From contig NZ_JAEMHM010000023.1 of NCBI RefSeq assembly GCF_016458275.1, forward strand, positions 37,706-101,705: 64,000 bases of DNA, written 5' to 3'. The notes under the pieces are model-generated. The model searched no databases and was not told the origin of the DNA. It saw only the letters and a program-made list of their open reading frames with translations. Origin of the DNA: Geomesophilobacter sediminis (lineage in GTDB: Bacteria; Desulfobacterota; Desulfuromonadia; Geobacterales; Geobacteraceae). The position numbers and the translations under genes are program-made. Shown piece by piece: positions 1-8,368 of this stretch (within the stretch, counting starts at the first letter, position 1; every line of letters starts with the position of its first letter).

Positions 1-1833
1 CGGGCTCCCGAAGGCCCCGGTGTTCACTGCGGAGAGGGGAGTCGCGCTCGACGGCGTGTACCAGGTGCCGGTGGAGTCGGTGGTAAAGGAAGGGTAGTCG
101 AAGAACAGGGCGTTCGAGCCGCTGTCGATGAAGCTGTTGCTCAAGGTCGAGCCGTTGAAGGTGGTGGTGAACTCGCCCAGGCTGTCGGCCGGGAAGGTGG
201 TTACCGAGGTGCTGCTGTTGTTGGCGCGGGTTCCGATGCCGAGGATCAGGCTTCCGCTGACCGAGGTGGCGCCGCTCGTCGAGACCGACGGCAGCTGTAC
301 CAGGACGCCGTTGTTGTCCTGGGGCAGCAGTGCCACCGGGTTTTGGACCTGGGTGGAGAGGGGCACCGTAGTCCCGGTGCAGGTGGAGCCGCTGCAGCCG
401 TAGTACAGGCCGATGTTGGAGCTGCCCGCGCAGGCCGAGCCGCAGTCCTGGGCGAACAGGCCCACCCCGAGGATGCCGTTGAAGCCGCCGTCGGAGGGAC
501 CCAGGTCGGCGCTCTGGCAGGCGCGGGACCGGGTGCCGAAGGTCGAGTCGATCACCTGGATCGGGACCTGGACCGCGGGTTCCCCCCCCAAGGTGACGCT
601 TGCGGTCTGCACCGGTCCCCAGTTGGAGGAGCCGTCCGCATACTGGATGCATTCGGCGAGGGACCGGGAGCCGACGGTTACCTGCGGCAGGGTGACGCTG
701 AGCGCCTGCTTGAAGACCCGCAGCCCGGTGCTTCCGGTGTCGAGCAGGATGTCGGTTATGGTCTGGCAGTTGGAGGTGCCGGGGGTGCAGACGGTGACGC
801 TCACGCACGGCTTGTTGGGATAGGAGCCGGACGAGCAGAGCGATCCGTTCACCGTGATGGCGACGACGTTGCTGGTGGAGCTGGTCCCGGAAACGGTGAG
901 CTGGGTCGAAATGGAGATGGTCCCGTTGAGCGGCTGGGAGATCGCCATCGCGGCGGTGATGGTAACGGTGCCGGCGGCAACCGGCGTCGCCTTCCCGTTG
1001 GACCCGGCGGCGTTGCTGATGGTGGCAACGTTGGTATTGGAGGAACTCCAGGTGACCGAACTGGTCAGGTCCCGGGTGGTCCGGTCGGTGAAGGTTCCGG
1101 TGGCGGTGAATTGCTGCGTGCCCCCCAAGGCCAGGGTCGGGTTTGTCGGGGTGATCGCGACCGAGGTAAGGGTGGCCGCGGTGACGGTGAGCGTCGTCGA
1201 TCCGACGATGCCGACGGAGCCGGCCGTGGGGGTGACGGTTGCGGTGATGGTGGTGGTCCCGACCGCGGCTGCGGTCGCCTGGCCGACCGTCCCGGCGCTG
1301 TTGCTGATGGTGGCGACCCCAGGGGCCGAGGAGCTCCAGGTGGCGATGTCGGTGACGTCCTGGGTGGTGCTGTCCGAGAAGGTCCCGCTTGCGGTGAAGT
1401 TCCGGGTCAGGCCGAGGGCGAGGCTCGAGTCGCCCGGGGCGACGGTGATCGACACCAGCGACGCCCCTGTGACGGTGAGGGTGGTCGAGGCGGTGATGTC
1501 CCCCAGGGTGGCGGTTATGGTGGTCTGGCCGACCCCGAGGCCGGTCGCCACGACCGATCCGGCGCTGCTGCCGATGGTCGCGACCGAAGTGGCCGAAGAG
1601 GACCAGGTCACGCTCCCGGTGAGGTCGGCGGTGCTGTTGTCGGTATAGGTGCCGGTGACGGTGAAGGCCTGGGTGGTGCCGAGGGCGATCTTCGGGGCCG
1701 AAGGGGCGATCGCCAGGGAGGCGAGCACCTTCACCGCGTTGCTCTTGCTGGCGGTAGATCCGCTGGAACTGCCACCGCAGCCGGCAGTTACCAGGAGCAG
1801 CAGCAGTAAAAGGAAGAACTTACCTGATCGCAT
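1..1833 (-). CDS. Ig-like/DUF3443 lipoprotein, 3' end outside window
   Basis: The frame is open over all 611 codons from an ATG at 1833 to the window edge, so the C-terminus is missing. The N-terminus (MRSGKFFLLL, then a Leu run and VTAGCGG) is a lipoprotein signal peptide with a lipobox ending at Cys. Three Ig-like BIG2-type repeats follow at roughly residues 35-290, recognisable by recurring TWSSS, VATIS and LTVT strings. After that comes a DUF3443-type domain with the hallmark LLDTGSTGLRV and later FIDSGSNALFF; these resemble aspartic-protease DTG motifs, but no protease activity is established. The start codon overlaps the end of the upstream DUF2844 gene by 14 bp, so the two are translationally coupled. 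DUF2844 and DUF3443 are commonly paired. Function is unknown; it is presumably surface or periplasmic. Confidence 0.85.
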   Translation of the reverse strand, partial: MRSGKFFLLLLLLLVTAGCGGSSSGSTASKSNAVKVLASLAIAPSAPKIALGTTQAFTVTGTYTDNSTADLTGSVTWSSSATSVATIGSSAGSVVATGLGVGQTTITATLGDITASTTLTVTGASLVSITVAPGDSSLALGLTRNFTASGTFSDSTTQDVTDIATWSSSAPGVATISNSAGTVGQATAAAVGTTTITATVTPTAGSVGIVGSTTLTVTAATLTSVAITPTNPTLALGGTQQFTATGTFTDRTTRDLTSSVTWSSSNTNVATISNAAGSNGKATPVAAGTVTITAAMAISQPLNGTISISTQLTVSGTSSTSNVVAITVNGSLCSSGSYPNKPCVSVTVCTPGTSNCQTITDILLDTGSTGLRVFKQALSVTLPQVTVGSRSLAECIQYADGSSNWGPVQTASVTLGGEPAVQVPIQVIDSTFGTRSRACQSADLGPSDGGFNGILGVGLFAQDCGSACAGSSNIGLYYGCSGSTCTGTTVPLSTQVQNPVALLPQDNNGVLVQLPSVSTSGATSVSGSLILGIGTRANNSSTSVTTFPADSLGEFTTTFNGSTLSNSFIDSGSNALFFDYPSFTTDSTGTWYTPSSATPLSAVNTGAFGSP

Positions 1834-2281
1834 CGATATTCACCCCGCTCGGTACCAGCGCCGGGGCGTAGGCCCGCCCCTGGAGCGCCCGCATGTGCCC
1901 CCATTTCTCGACCACCACGTTATCGGTGGTCACCCGCTGGCGTTTGAGTCCGCGGACCCGCTTGCCCTGCTTAAGGGCCGTCGAATATTCCCCCGCATAG
2001 CTGCCGAGGAGCTGGGTGAGGTCGGGATGCAGGTACCCCACCCAGGCGATGCCGAAGACGATCCCCGCCGGGGAGACGAACTCGCGCACCGTGGTGCCGT
2101 CGTAGGCGATTTCCTCCACGGTGTACCCCGGGCCGGAGGTGGTGGCGCGATGCGCCGCCGACAGAGCTTTGCGGTCGCTCTTGATCGAGTCGACGCTGCC
2201 ACCGAGGGTAGCTCCGGCAATCGCCGGGAGGAGCAGCGCGCCGGTCAGCAGCGCGGGAAAAGCCAGGTTCGTAATCTTCAT
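1820..2281 (-). CDS. DUF2844 domain protein, exported
   Basis: This 153-residue protein has an N-terminal signal peptide (MKITNLAFPALLTGALLLP...AGA). The remainder matches the DUF2844 pattern: a VEEIAYDGTTVREFVSPAGIV stretch, then GIAWVGYLHPDLTQLLGSY. The family has no known biochemical function and is usually encoded directly upstream of a DUF3443 protein, as here. The ATG at 2281 is followed by a good signal peptide, and the stop lies inside the start region of the DUF3443 gene. It is probably the first gene of a two-gene operon; a dispersed-repeat region lies upstream. Confidence 0.82.
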   Translation of the reverse strand: MKITNLAFPALLTGALLLPAIAGATLGGSVDSIKSDRKALSAAHRATTSGPGYTVEEIAYDGTTVREFVSPAGIVFGIAWVGYLHPDLTQLLGSYAGEYSTALKQGKRVRGLKRQRVTTDNVVVEKWGHMRALQGRAYAPALVPSGVNIDAIR

Positions 2282-2804
2282 CGGAGACGCCTCCGCAGGG
2301 TCATAAGATGCTTTGTGCTATCGTTTCATTATGAATGAGCTGGGGATCCCAAATCAATGAGAATGAAAGGTGGAAAAACTCATAGGTATATTCTCACCTT
2401 GCGCCTCAGCCGAGTACGTTATGGCGGTGCCGGGAAAGCCCCGGGTAGGAGCGACATTCCTGTCGCGATGGATCGCTGTTCGACCCTGCTGCGTACACGG
2501 TGGACTCGTCTTTCCGGGCGCGAATGACGGCAACCGTTGTCACCGCCTCCTGCGGTTCGCGCCAGAAATGGCGCTCCCACCGCATCGGCGAATCGCGCCA
2601 GGGATGTCGCTCCAGAAAAGGTCCGTCGCACCGGAATAGGTTCGTCGCACCGGAAAAGGTCCGTCGCACCGGAAAAGGTCGCTCGGCAGGATCGCCACGG
2701 GGACCGGATCCGAGGCGATGGTACCGCGCCGGGCGGTAAATTTGGGTGATGCTTTGTAGGGATTTGTAAGGAAGGGAAAGAGCGGAAGGAAGCCTTGGCC
2801 CTCG
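2282..2804. repeat. Non-coding gap with REP-like palindromes and a 19-bp tandem repeat
   Basis: No convincing gene lies here. It carries three members of a dispersed palindromic family (near 2445-2469, 2556-2580 and 2590-2614) of the type GGAGCGACATTCC..GTCGCGA or its complement. At 2616-2681 there is a tandem array of about 3.3 copies of a 19-bp unit (GGTCCGTCGCACCGGAAAA with 1-3 changes per copy). The unit's core, GTCGCACCGG, resembles half of the palindrome, so the array may have grown out of one repeat arm. Several apparent reading frames cross the stretch, but their translations are Arg/Ser-rich and are repeat artefacts. Confidence 0.7.
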
Positions 2805-3359
2805 CTACCCCTGCTTGTATTCGCGGGTCCGTTTTTCGAAGCAGGAAGGGCACAGCCCGTGGGTCAGGTCGATGCCGGCGTTGCGGCTCAAAAAGCTCTC
2901 CAGATTTTGCCAATATTCCTCGTCGTCGCGCACCTTGCGGCAGTCCATGCAGATCGGTACCAGATCCTGAAAGCTCGACAGCTGGGTGATGTCCTCCACG
3001 ATGAGGAGGAAGGTTTCCGCATCATAGCTGCTGGTGGTGATGAGGAGCTCGATCACCTCGCCGATGGCACTGCCGCGCTGCAGCATCGCCTTCTTCCTGA
3101 GGACGCCCCCCTCCGGACAATCCAGCACCGCGTTGCGGATGACGCAGTTGCGGCAGTGCGGCCCCTTGCCGCACCCACCCGGCTCGTGGGCGTTCAGACA
3201 CTTGAGGATCTCCCCGCCCAGCCGGCGGGAATACCGCACCTCTTTCAGGTCGACCCACTTGATGGCGGCGTCGTTCATCTTCCGCACCACCATGTTTCGG
3301 TCGACCAGGAACATCGGGATGGGAATGGTATTGAAAAGAAGCGCTGCGTCCTGGTGCAT
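2805..3359 (-). CDS. PAS-domain protein with Cys-rich motifs
   Basis: The 184-residue product is soluble. Residues ~8-125 form a PAS domain (IPIPMFLVDRNMVVRKMNDAA... and a C-terminal LIVEDITQL). An inserted cluster, C-x4-GGCGKGPHC-x2-C, could bind metal. The C-terminus holds a motif often seen at the end of sensory proteins, PICMDCRKVRDDEEYW ... THGLCPSCFEK, whose two CxxC pairs look like a zinc or redox site. There is no kinase or output domain, so it may be a redox or ligand sensor acting through a partner. A GAGGAG ribosome-binding site sits 6 nt before the ATG. It reads in the same direction as the response regulator/kinase pair just upstream (gap 169 bp), so a role with them is possible but unproven. 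Confidence 0.8.
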   Translation of the reverse strand: MHQDAALLFNTIPIPMFLVDRNMVVRKMNDAAIKWVDLKEVRYSRRLGGEILKCLNAHEPGGCGKGPHCRNCVIRNAVLDCPEGGVLRKKAMLQRGSAIGEVIELLITTSSYDAETFLLIVEDITQLSSFQDLVPICMDCRKVRDDEEYWQNLESFLSRNAGIDLTHGLCPSCFEKRTREYKQG

Positions 3360-3528
3360 GGGAACTCCTCTTGGTTTTATCCGTTAACAGAGTTCTTCGG
3401 CGGTTCCTTTCGTTTTCTTTAGCGATCGATGGGAGAATGTATGGATAAGGCATCGCTCCGGCCGCGCCCGGGAAGGGAGCGGCGGCTTCGGTCGCACGCC
3501 CGACCAGCCGGCGCAGGCCGGGGTCGCC

Positions 3529-4164
3529 TCAGCTGATCAGGCCGCTTTTGAGGGCGTGGGTGGCGAGCTGCGCGATGCTGTGCAGCCCCAGTTTGCGCTT
3601 CACGTTCATCCGGTGCACCTCGATCATCTTGACGCTCACCCCGAGCTGGTAGGCGATCTCCTTGGTGTTGAGCCCCTGGGCGGTCATCTTCAGCACCTGC
3701 AGCTCGCGCTTGGTCAATTCGGCGGTCATCTTCGGGGGAGGGCTCGGGGCGATGCGGTGCATCATGATCTCCTGCGCCCCGGCGCAGAGGTACGGCTTGC
3801 CGCGGTGGATGGAGCGAATCGCCGCCACGAGCTCCTCGGCGGCGCAGTCCTTCACCAGGTAGGCCCGGGCGCCGGCCTCCAGGCTCTCCATGACGCAGTT
3901 CTCGTCCAGGAACATGGTCAGGATCAAAACGTTGGTGTCGGGGCGCTCGGCCAGGATGCGGCGCGTCGCCACGATCCCCCCCATGTCGGGGAGGGTCAGG
4001 TCCATGACCACCACGTCCGGGGAGAGTGCCTGCACCTTGTCGATTGCCTCGGAACCTTCACCCGCCTCGCCGATGATGTGGATGTCATCCTGGTTTTGCA
4101 GGATCGCCGAGAGCCCGTCCCTGATGATCTTGTGGTCGTCGACCAGCAGCACGTTGATGCTCAT
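3529..4164 (-). CDS. NarL/FixJ-family response regulator
   Basis: The 211-residue protein has an N-terminal receiver domain (residues 1-120; acidic pocket D9/D10, phospho-acceptor D55 in VVVMDLTLPD, conserved K near KDCAAEE). A C-terminal LuxR-type helix-turn-helix follows at about 145-207 (LTKRELQVLKMTAQGLNTKEIAYQLGVS). It is a transcription factor activated by phosphorylation. Its start overlaps the stop of the kinase gene by 4 bp (ATGA), so the kinase at 4161-6554 is the expected partner. Targets are unknown; the divergent hemerythrin gene is a natural candidate by position only. Confidence 0.93.
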   Translation of the reverse strand: MSINVLLVDDHKIIRDGLSAILQNQDDIHIIGEAGEGSEAIDKVQALSPDVVVMDLTLPDMGGIVATRRILAERPDTNVLILTMFLDENCVMESLEAGARAYLVKDCAAEELVAAIRSIHRGKPYLCAGAQEIMMHRIAPSPPPKMTAELTKRELQVLKMTAQGLNTKEIAYQLGVSVKMIEVHRMNVKRKLGLHSIAQLATHALKSGLIS

Positions 4165-6554
4165 GTTCCTCTCCCCTGTGATTCGGGCTGAAGGCCCTGG
4201 TTGGTCTGCGCGGCGAGCGGCATCCTGATGCTGACCCGGGTCCCGCCGCCCGGCGCGGAATCGATCTGGAAGCTCCCTCCCAGGTGCAGGATCCGGCGCC
4301 GGACGTTGAAAAGTCCGAAACCGTCGCTTGCGGTGCCGTTGGCCGCCCGCGCCGCCGCGAAGCCGACGCCGTCGTCGGCGACGGTCACCGCGAACCGTTC
4401 CTCGACCAGCCCCACCGAAAGCCGGGCCGTCTTGGTCCCGGCGTGCTTGGCGACGTTGATCAGCAGTTCCCGCACGCTGTTGTAAACCTCCATCTGCGCC
4501 TCACGGCGGATATCTTTTTTGCGGTTGTCGTCCTGGAATTCAATCTTGAGCCCGTAGTCCTTTTCCAGCTGGCGTGCCAGCCACTTCAGCGCCGCTTCCA
4601 GGCCGGCGCTCTCCAGGATCGGGGGGGCGATCAGGTGGGTGAGCCGGCGCACCCGACCGATGGCGGTTTCCAAGAGTCCCTGGATCGTGGCCAGTTCGGC
4701 ACCCTGGTTTCCGGAAAGCCCCTCCCGGGGGAGCGCCCCGAGCTTGATCCGGGCCAGGGTCAGGTCCTGTCCCAGGGTGTCGTGCAGGTCGGTCGCGATC
4801 CGGCGCCGCTCCCGCTCCTCGGCAAGCGACAGCTCCAGGGCCATGTCGCTGAGCTTTTTCTGCTGGTCCAGGAGCTGCTTCGAGGAGCGGTTGAGATCGG
4901 TGACGTCGGTACCCATGGCGAGCACGCTGCTGAGCTCCCCTTTGGGGTCCCGCTCCGGCACGAACTTGATCTGGTGGTGGATCTCCTCGTCGCCTTCGAC
5001 AAAGGACATGTCGAGCAGTTCGGAACGGGCGGAGGCAAGGACCCGCTCCAGTGCCGCGACGAATTCCGGGTAGACCGCCGCATGCCCCAGTTCGCGCGGG
5101 CTTTTGCCGTACACCTCATCAAGCGACAACCCCAGCGTTCTTTCCAGGTTGGGGTTGATGTACAGGGTGCGTCCCTGCCGGTCGTAGCGCGAGATGTTCA
5201 CCGGTATGTTTTCGGCCACGGTGCGGAATTTCGCTTCGCTCTCCCGAAGCGAGGTCTCCAGCCGTTTGCGCTCGGTGATGTCACGGGCCAGGGAGAGGAT
5301 GTAGCGGGTGGCCCCGAACTCGAAGAGGGTGGAGGTGATCTCGACGGGGAAAACCGCGCCGGACCGGGCGCAATGGCGCGTTTCGAAACGCCGGGTGCCC
5401 ATCTTCATGAGGTCGGTATAGGCCTGGGCCCTTACCTCGGGGGAATAGTCCGGGTCGATGTCGCAGACGCCGAGCCGGAGCAGTTGCTCCTTTTCGTACC
5501 CCAGCGAGCGGCAGGCTTCCTGGTTCACGTAGACGAAGTTTCCCTCCTCGTCGATCAGGAAGGCGGCTTCGCGGACCTTGTCCAGCGCCGCGCTCATCAG
5601 CGTGATCAGCTGCTGGGCCTCCCTGCGCTCGGAGATGTCCCGGGCGACGGTGAGGAGGTACTTCCCCCCGCCGTAGATGAAGATCGACGAACTCAGTTCC
5701 ACCGGGAAGATCCGCCCGTCGCGGGTTCGGTGCCGCGACTCCAGCATCCCGGCGTACCCTCCGTCCGGGGTGCTCGTCAGCACTTTCTCCACCATGGCGT
5801 GGGTCACGTCGGGGTTGATGTCGGGAGGGCTCATGGTGAGGAGCTCTTCGCGGCGGTACCCCAGCGAACGGCAGGCGGCGTCGTTCACGTAGGCGAAGCG
5901 GTGGGTCTGGTCGATGACCAGAAAGGGGTCCGCGGAGCGGTTCACCGCCTCGGTGAGGATGAACAGTTCCCGCTCGATCTGCTGACGCTGCTCGTGATCG
6001 CGTACCCGCATCAGGTTCGCGTGCCCCGCCTCCGCCATCAATTGCACCAACTGGTGCAGAAAGCGGACCGTGTCGGCGACGTGGCTCCGGGAAAGCAGGG
6101 GCACCCGCTGCAGCGCGGCCAGGTACGCTTCCGTGTCGAAGCCGAACCGCTCGGCCTCGCGCCGGAACCGGGCGAGGTCCGGGGAGGAGTCCTCGTAGAA
6201 AAATTGACCGGCGAAAAAGAGCGCCAGGCGCTTGCCTTCGATCACGATCGGCATGGCGATGTTGACCATGCCGTTTTTGCAGGTACTTTCGAAGACCTCG
6301 CCGGCGAAGCTGCGCAGGGTCTCCCGGGTCTGCGGATCACCGCGCCAGCAGCGGGCGAAGCTTTCCGGATTGCTCCAATGGAAACGGGTGCAGACCTCCT
6401 CGAACCCGACTCCCAGGATCAGGTTGCCCGTTTCGTCCAGCAGGCCGCAGGCCAGCCCCGACAGGCGGGTATGCAACTGCAGCAGCCGTCTCACCTGGGC
6501 GAGATCGACCAGCTGATCGAAGGTATGTTTGGAGACTGCGGGTTCAGGCAACAT
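4161..6554 (-). CDS. PocR-PAS-PAS-PAS sensor histidine kinase (HisKA_3)
   Basis: The 797-residue kinase lacks membrane segments, so sensing is cytoplasmic. Residues ~10-180 form a PocR-like ligand domain (CxLLDETGNLILG..., CTRFHWSNPESFARCW, CKNGMVNIAMPI). Three PAS domains follow (about 195-310, 315-430 and 435-555), the first two ending in ARDI(S/T)ER. The phosphotransfer region is NarX/DesK-type (HisKA_3) with H591 in RRRIATDLHDTLGQ. The HATPase domain has N700 (RELLINVAKHA) and the VADDGVGF box at 726-733. PocR domains are known or predicted to bind small ligands, including hydrocarbon derivatives; the ligand here is unknown. No good ribosome-binding site is seen before the ATG at 6554. 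It forms a two-gene operon with the response regulator (4-bp overlap). Confidence 0.92.
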   Translation of the reverse strand: MLPEPAVSKHTFDQLVDLAQVRRLLQLHTRLSGLACGLLDETGNLILGVGFEEVCTRFHWSNPESFARCWRGDPQTRETLRSFAGEVFESTCKNGMVNIAMPIVIEGKRLALFFAGQFFYEDSSPDLARFRREAERFGFDTEAYLAALQRVPLLSRSHVADTVRFLHQLVQLMAEAGHANLMRVRDHEQRQQIERELFILTEAVNRSADPFLVIDQTHRFAYVNDAACRSLGYRREELLTMSPPDINPDVTHAMVEKVLTSTPDGGYAGMLESRHRTRDGRIFPVELSSSIFIYGGGKYLLTVARDISERREAQQLITLMSAALDKVREAAFLIDEEGNFVYVNQEACRSLGYEKEQLLRLGVCDIDPDYSPEVRAQAYTDLMKMGTRRFETRHCARSGAVFPVEITSTLFEFGATRYILSLARDITERKRLETSLRESEAKFRTVAENIPVNISRYDRQGRTLYINPNLERTLGLSLDEVYGKSPRELGHAAVYPEFVAALERVLASARSELLDMSFVEGDEEIHHQIKFVPERDPKGELSSVLAMGTDVTDLNRSSKQLLDQQKKLSDMALELSLAEERERRRIATDLHDTLGQDLTLARIKLGALPREGLSGNQGAELATIQGLLETAIGRVRRLTHLIAPPILESAGLEAALKWLARQLEKDYGLKIEFQDDNRKKDIRREAQMEVYNSVRELLINVAKHAGTKTARLSVGLVEERFAVTVADDGVGFAAARAANGTASDGFGLFNVRRRILHLGGSFQIDSAPGGGTRVSIRMPLAAQTNQGLQPESQGRGT

Positions 6555-6745
6555 AGTATGCGATCATATGCATATCCTTAAACAATTCAAGCCATTTTTG
6601 CTCATAAATTATATCACTGACTGACTGAGACACAGTCTGTGACTGTACTTCTTCTTGCAAATTCTGCGCTGAAAGTGCATAAAGTAAGGGCGTTTTTTCC
6701 GGTGCCAGACAGGGGGAGGCGCTATGTCACAAGGAGGCTTTTGCG
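6555..6745. other. Divergent intergenic region, kinase / hemerythrin
   Basis: This 191-bp AT-richer spacer separates the divergent PocR kinase and hemerythrin genes and must hold both promoters. A weak plus-strand candidate is TTGCAA near 6656 with CATAAA 17 bp downstream. An AAGGAGG ribosome-binding site lies at about 6730 for the hemerythrin gene. No clear operator palindrome was recognised. Confidence 0.4.
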
Positions 6746-7147
6746 ATGGGTACTTTGGAATGGAATGATACTTTCAGCGTCAACGTAAAAGAGATCGACG
6801 AGCAGCACAAGGTCCTGCTGGGCATGATCAACAAGCTCCACGATTCCGCCAGCGCGGGGACCGACGCGCACCGTGAGATCATCCTCGGCATCCTCGCCTA
6901 CGCCAAGAGCCACTTCGCCACCGAGGAAAAGTACATGCACCGGTTCCACTATCCCGATTATCACGTACACCGTGCCGAGCACCGCGCCTTTGCCGAAAAG
7001 GCCCAGGAACTGAAGCAGCGGCTGGAACACGACGCGCTGATCCTCACCCTGGAGCTGAGCAACTTCCTGCGGGACTGGCTGCGCGGGCACATCCTGGGCT
7101 CCGACAAAAGATATGCGTCCCACTTCAACGAACACGGGCTGACCTAG
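6746..7147 (+). CDS. Bacteriohemerythrin
   Basis: This 133-residue single-domain, four-helix non-heme diiron O2-binding protein is of typical length. All seven expected iron ligands are visible: H21 (DEQH), H56 and E60 (HFATEE), H75 and H79 (HVHRAEH), H115 and D120 (HILGSD). In related anaerobic bacteria such proteins bind or deliver oxygen, or protect against it. A strong AAGGAGG lies ahead of the ATG and a rho-independent terminator follows. It is divergent from a cytoplasmic PocR-PAS kinase and response regulator, which could regulate it. It is monocistronic. Confidence 0.95.
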   Translation: MGTLEWNDTFSVNVKEIDEQHKVLLGMINKLHDSASAGTDAHREIILGILAYAKSHFATEEKYMHRFHYPDYHVHRAEHRAFAEKAQELKQRLEHDALILTLELSNFLRDWLRGHILGSDKRYASHFNEHGLT

Positions 7148-7170
7148 AGCCGTTTCGTTTTAGCGAGCAC

Positions 7171-7206
7171 TAAAGGCCGCCGGTACCGTACCGGTGGCCT
7201 TTTTTA
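7171..7206 (+). terminator. Rho-independent terminator of the hemerythrin gene
   Basis: A GC-rich stem (GGCC-GCCGGTAC paired with CCGGTGGCC) is followed by six or more T residues about 25 bp after the hemerythrin stop codon. Confidence 0.8.
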
Positions 7207-7344
7207 TGGCGCGACAGGGGGGGGCGGTAGGGTGGGCGCCCCCCCTGCCCACCGTCCATCGGCCACTGTCCGTCGGCCTTGCCGGTAGGCGCGGAGGGAC
7301 CACCGTGCGGCTTTCCCGGTGTGGTGGCGGTAGGGGAGGCTGGG

Positions 7345-7350
7345 TATAAT
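7345..7350 (+). promoter_or_regulatory. Candidate -10 box (TATAAT) for the glycosyltransferase
   Basis: A perfect TATAAT lies 53 bp upstream of the glycosyltransferase ATG. No good -35 element is visible at 16-18 bp. The flanking DNA is G-rich. A transcript start near 7357 would give a short leader. Confidence 0.35.
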
Positions 7351-7402
7351 AAGGTCTTTTACTGCGGCTGGCCCCGATCTAAAAAGCCGCGGGGGGACCG
7401 TC

Positions 7403-8338
7403 ATGGACAAGGTCAGCGTCGTCATCACCTGCTACAACTACGGCAAGTTCGTCGCCGAGGCACTTGCCTCGGTTCGTGCCCAAACCTACCAAAACTGGGA
7501 GTGTCTCGTCGTGGACGACGGTTCCACCGACAATTCCCGCGAGATGATCGAATACTTCACGGTCAACGACCTCCGGTTCCGCTACCTCCACCAGGAAAAC
7601 CGGGGGCTTTCGGCCGCGCGCAACCGCGGCATCAGCGAGGCTACCGGAGAGCTGATCCAGATCATCGACGCCGACGATCTGATCGAGCCGGGAAAGCTCG
7701 CCTCCCAGGTCCGCTTCCTCCACGAGCATCCCGAGGTGGATCTGGTCTACGGCGAGTGCCGCTTCTTTTCCGATGAAAACCGCGAGGAGCGCCGTCTTTC
7801 CATGTGGGGCCCCGAGCGTCCCTGGATGCCCAACGTTTCCGGAGCGGGACTGGAGATGATCCGCTGGCTGGTGAAGATGAACATCATGGTGGTGAGCGCG
7901 CCGCTGGTGCGCCGGTCTACCATCATCGCCGGCGGGAACTTCGACGAAACCCTGCGCTCCAACGAGGACTGGGACCTGTGGCTTCGCTGCGCGATTCAGG
8001 GTGCGCGTTTCGCCTACCTCAGCGAGCCGGATACCTACACCTTGATCCGTTACCATCCGGGAAGCCTCAGCCATAACCTTCCCAAGATGGATTCCACCTC
8101 CATCTACCTGCACCGGAAGATCCACCGGCTCCTCCCCAACCGGGAGCTCAAGAGGCAGAACCGGCTCAAGATCCGGGAGCTGCGGCACCATTACCTGCAC
8201 CAGGGCTTTCTCGCCGCACTGGAGGAGATCCGGTTCCGCAGCGACTTCCGGACCGTGGCCCGGTTTTTAGGTTTCTGCGCGGCCAAGTTCGCAATCCGCC
8301 TGGCGCAGCGCGCCCGGCTCCTGCTGAAGGTGGGGTGA
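7403..8338 (+). CDS. Family 2 glycosyltransferase
   Basis: The 311-residue protein has a GT-A fold at residues 1-210. It opens with VSVVITCYNYGKFVAEAL (nucleotide-sugar binding), followed by VVDDGSTDNS, the catalytic metal motif IIDADD and the acceptor/base region NEDWDLWLR. The C-terminal ~90 residues are basic and helical (RELKRQNRLKIRELRHHY) and may associate with the membrane or a partner. It should transfer a sugar from a nucleotide sugar to a lipid- or protein-bound acceptor; the sugar cannot be predicted. A G-rich Shine-Dalgarno stretch (GGGGGGA) lies ahead of the ATG. It stands alone, with no polysaccharide cluster next to it. Confidence 0.92.
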   Translation: MDKVSVVITCYNYGKFVAEALASVRAQTYQNWECLVVDDGSTDNSREMIEYFTVNDLRFRYLHQENRGLSAARNRGISEATGELIQIIDADDLIEPGKLASQVRFLHEHPEVDLVYGECRFFSDENREERRLSMWGPERPWMPNVSGAGLEMIRWLVKMNIMVVSAPLVRRSTIIAGGNFDETLRSNEDWDLWLRCAIQGARFAYLSEPDTYTLIRYHPGSLSHNLPKMDSTSIYLHRKIHRLLPNRELKRQNRLKIRELRHHYLHQGFLAALEEIRFRSDFRTVARFLGFCAAKFAIRLAQRARLLLKVG

Positions 8339-8368
8339 CCCCGGTTCTTCGAGGTTGGTGCGCTCCCC

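Noticed and set aside
343..1809. Long plus-strand reading frame of 488 codons over the DUF3443 gene
   Set aside because: Its translation is Gly/Arg/Asp-rich with no family features. It is the antisense shadow of the Ig/DUF3443 lipoprotein, which has a signal peptide and clear domains on the minus strand.
2406..2913. Several overlapping short frames on both strands near the 19-bp repeat
   Set aside because: They consist of translated REP-like and tandem repeats, lack ribosome-binding sites and overlap the PAS-protein gene end.
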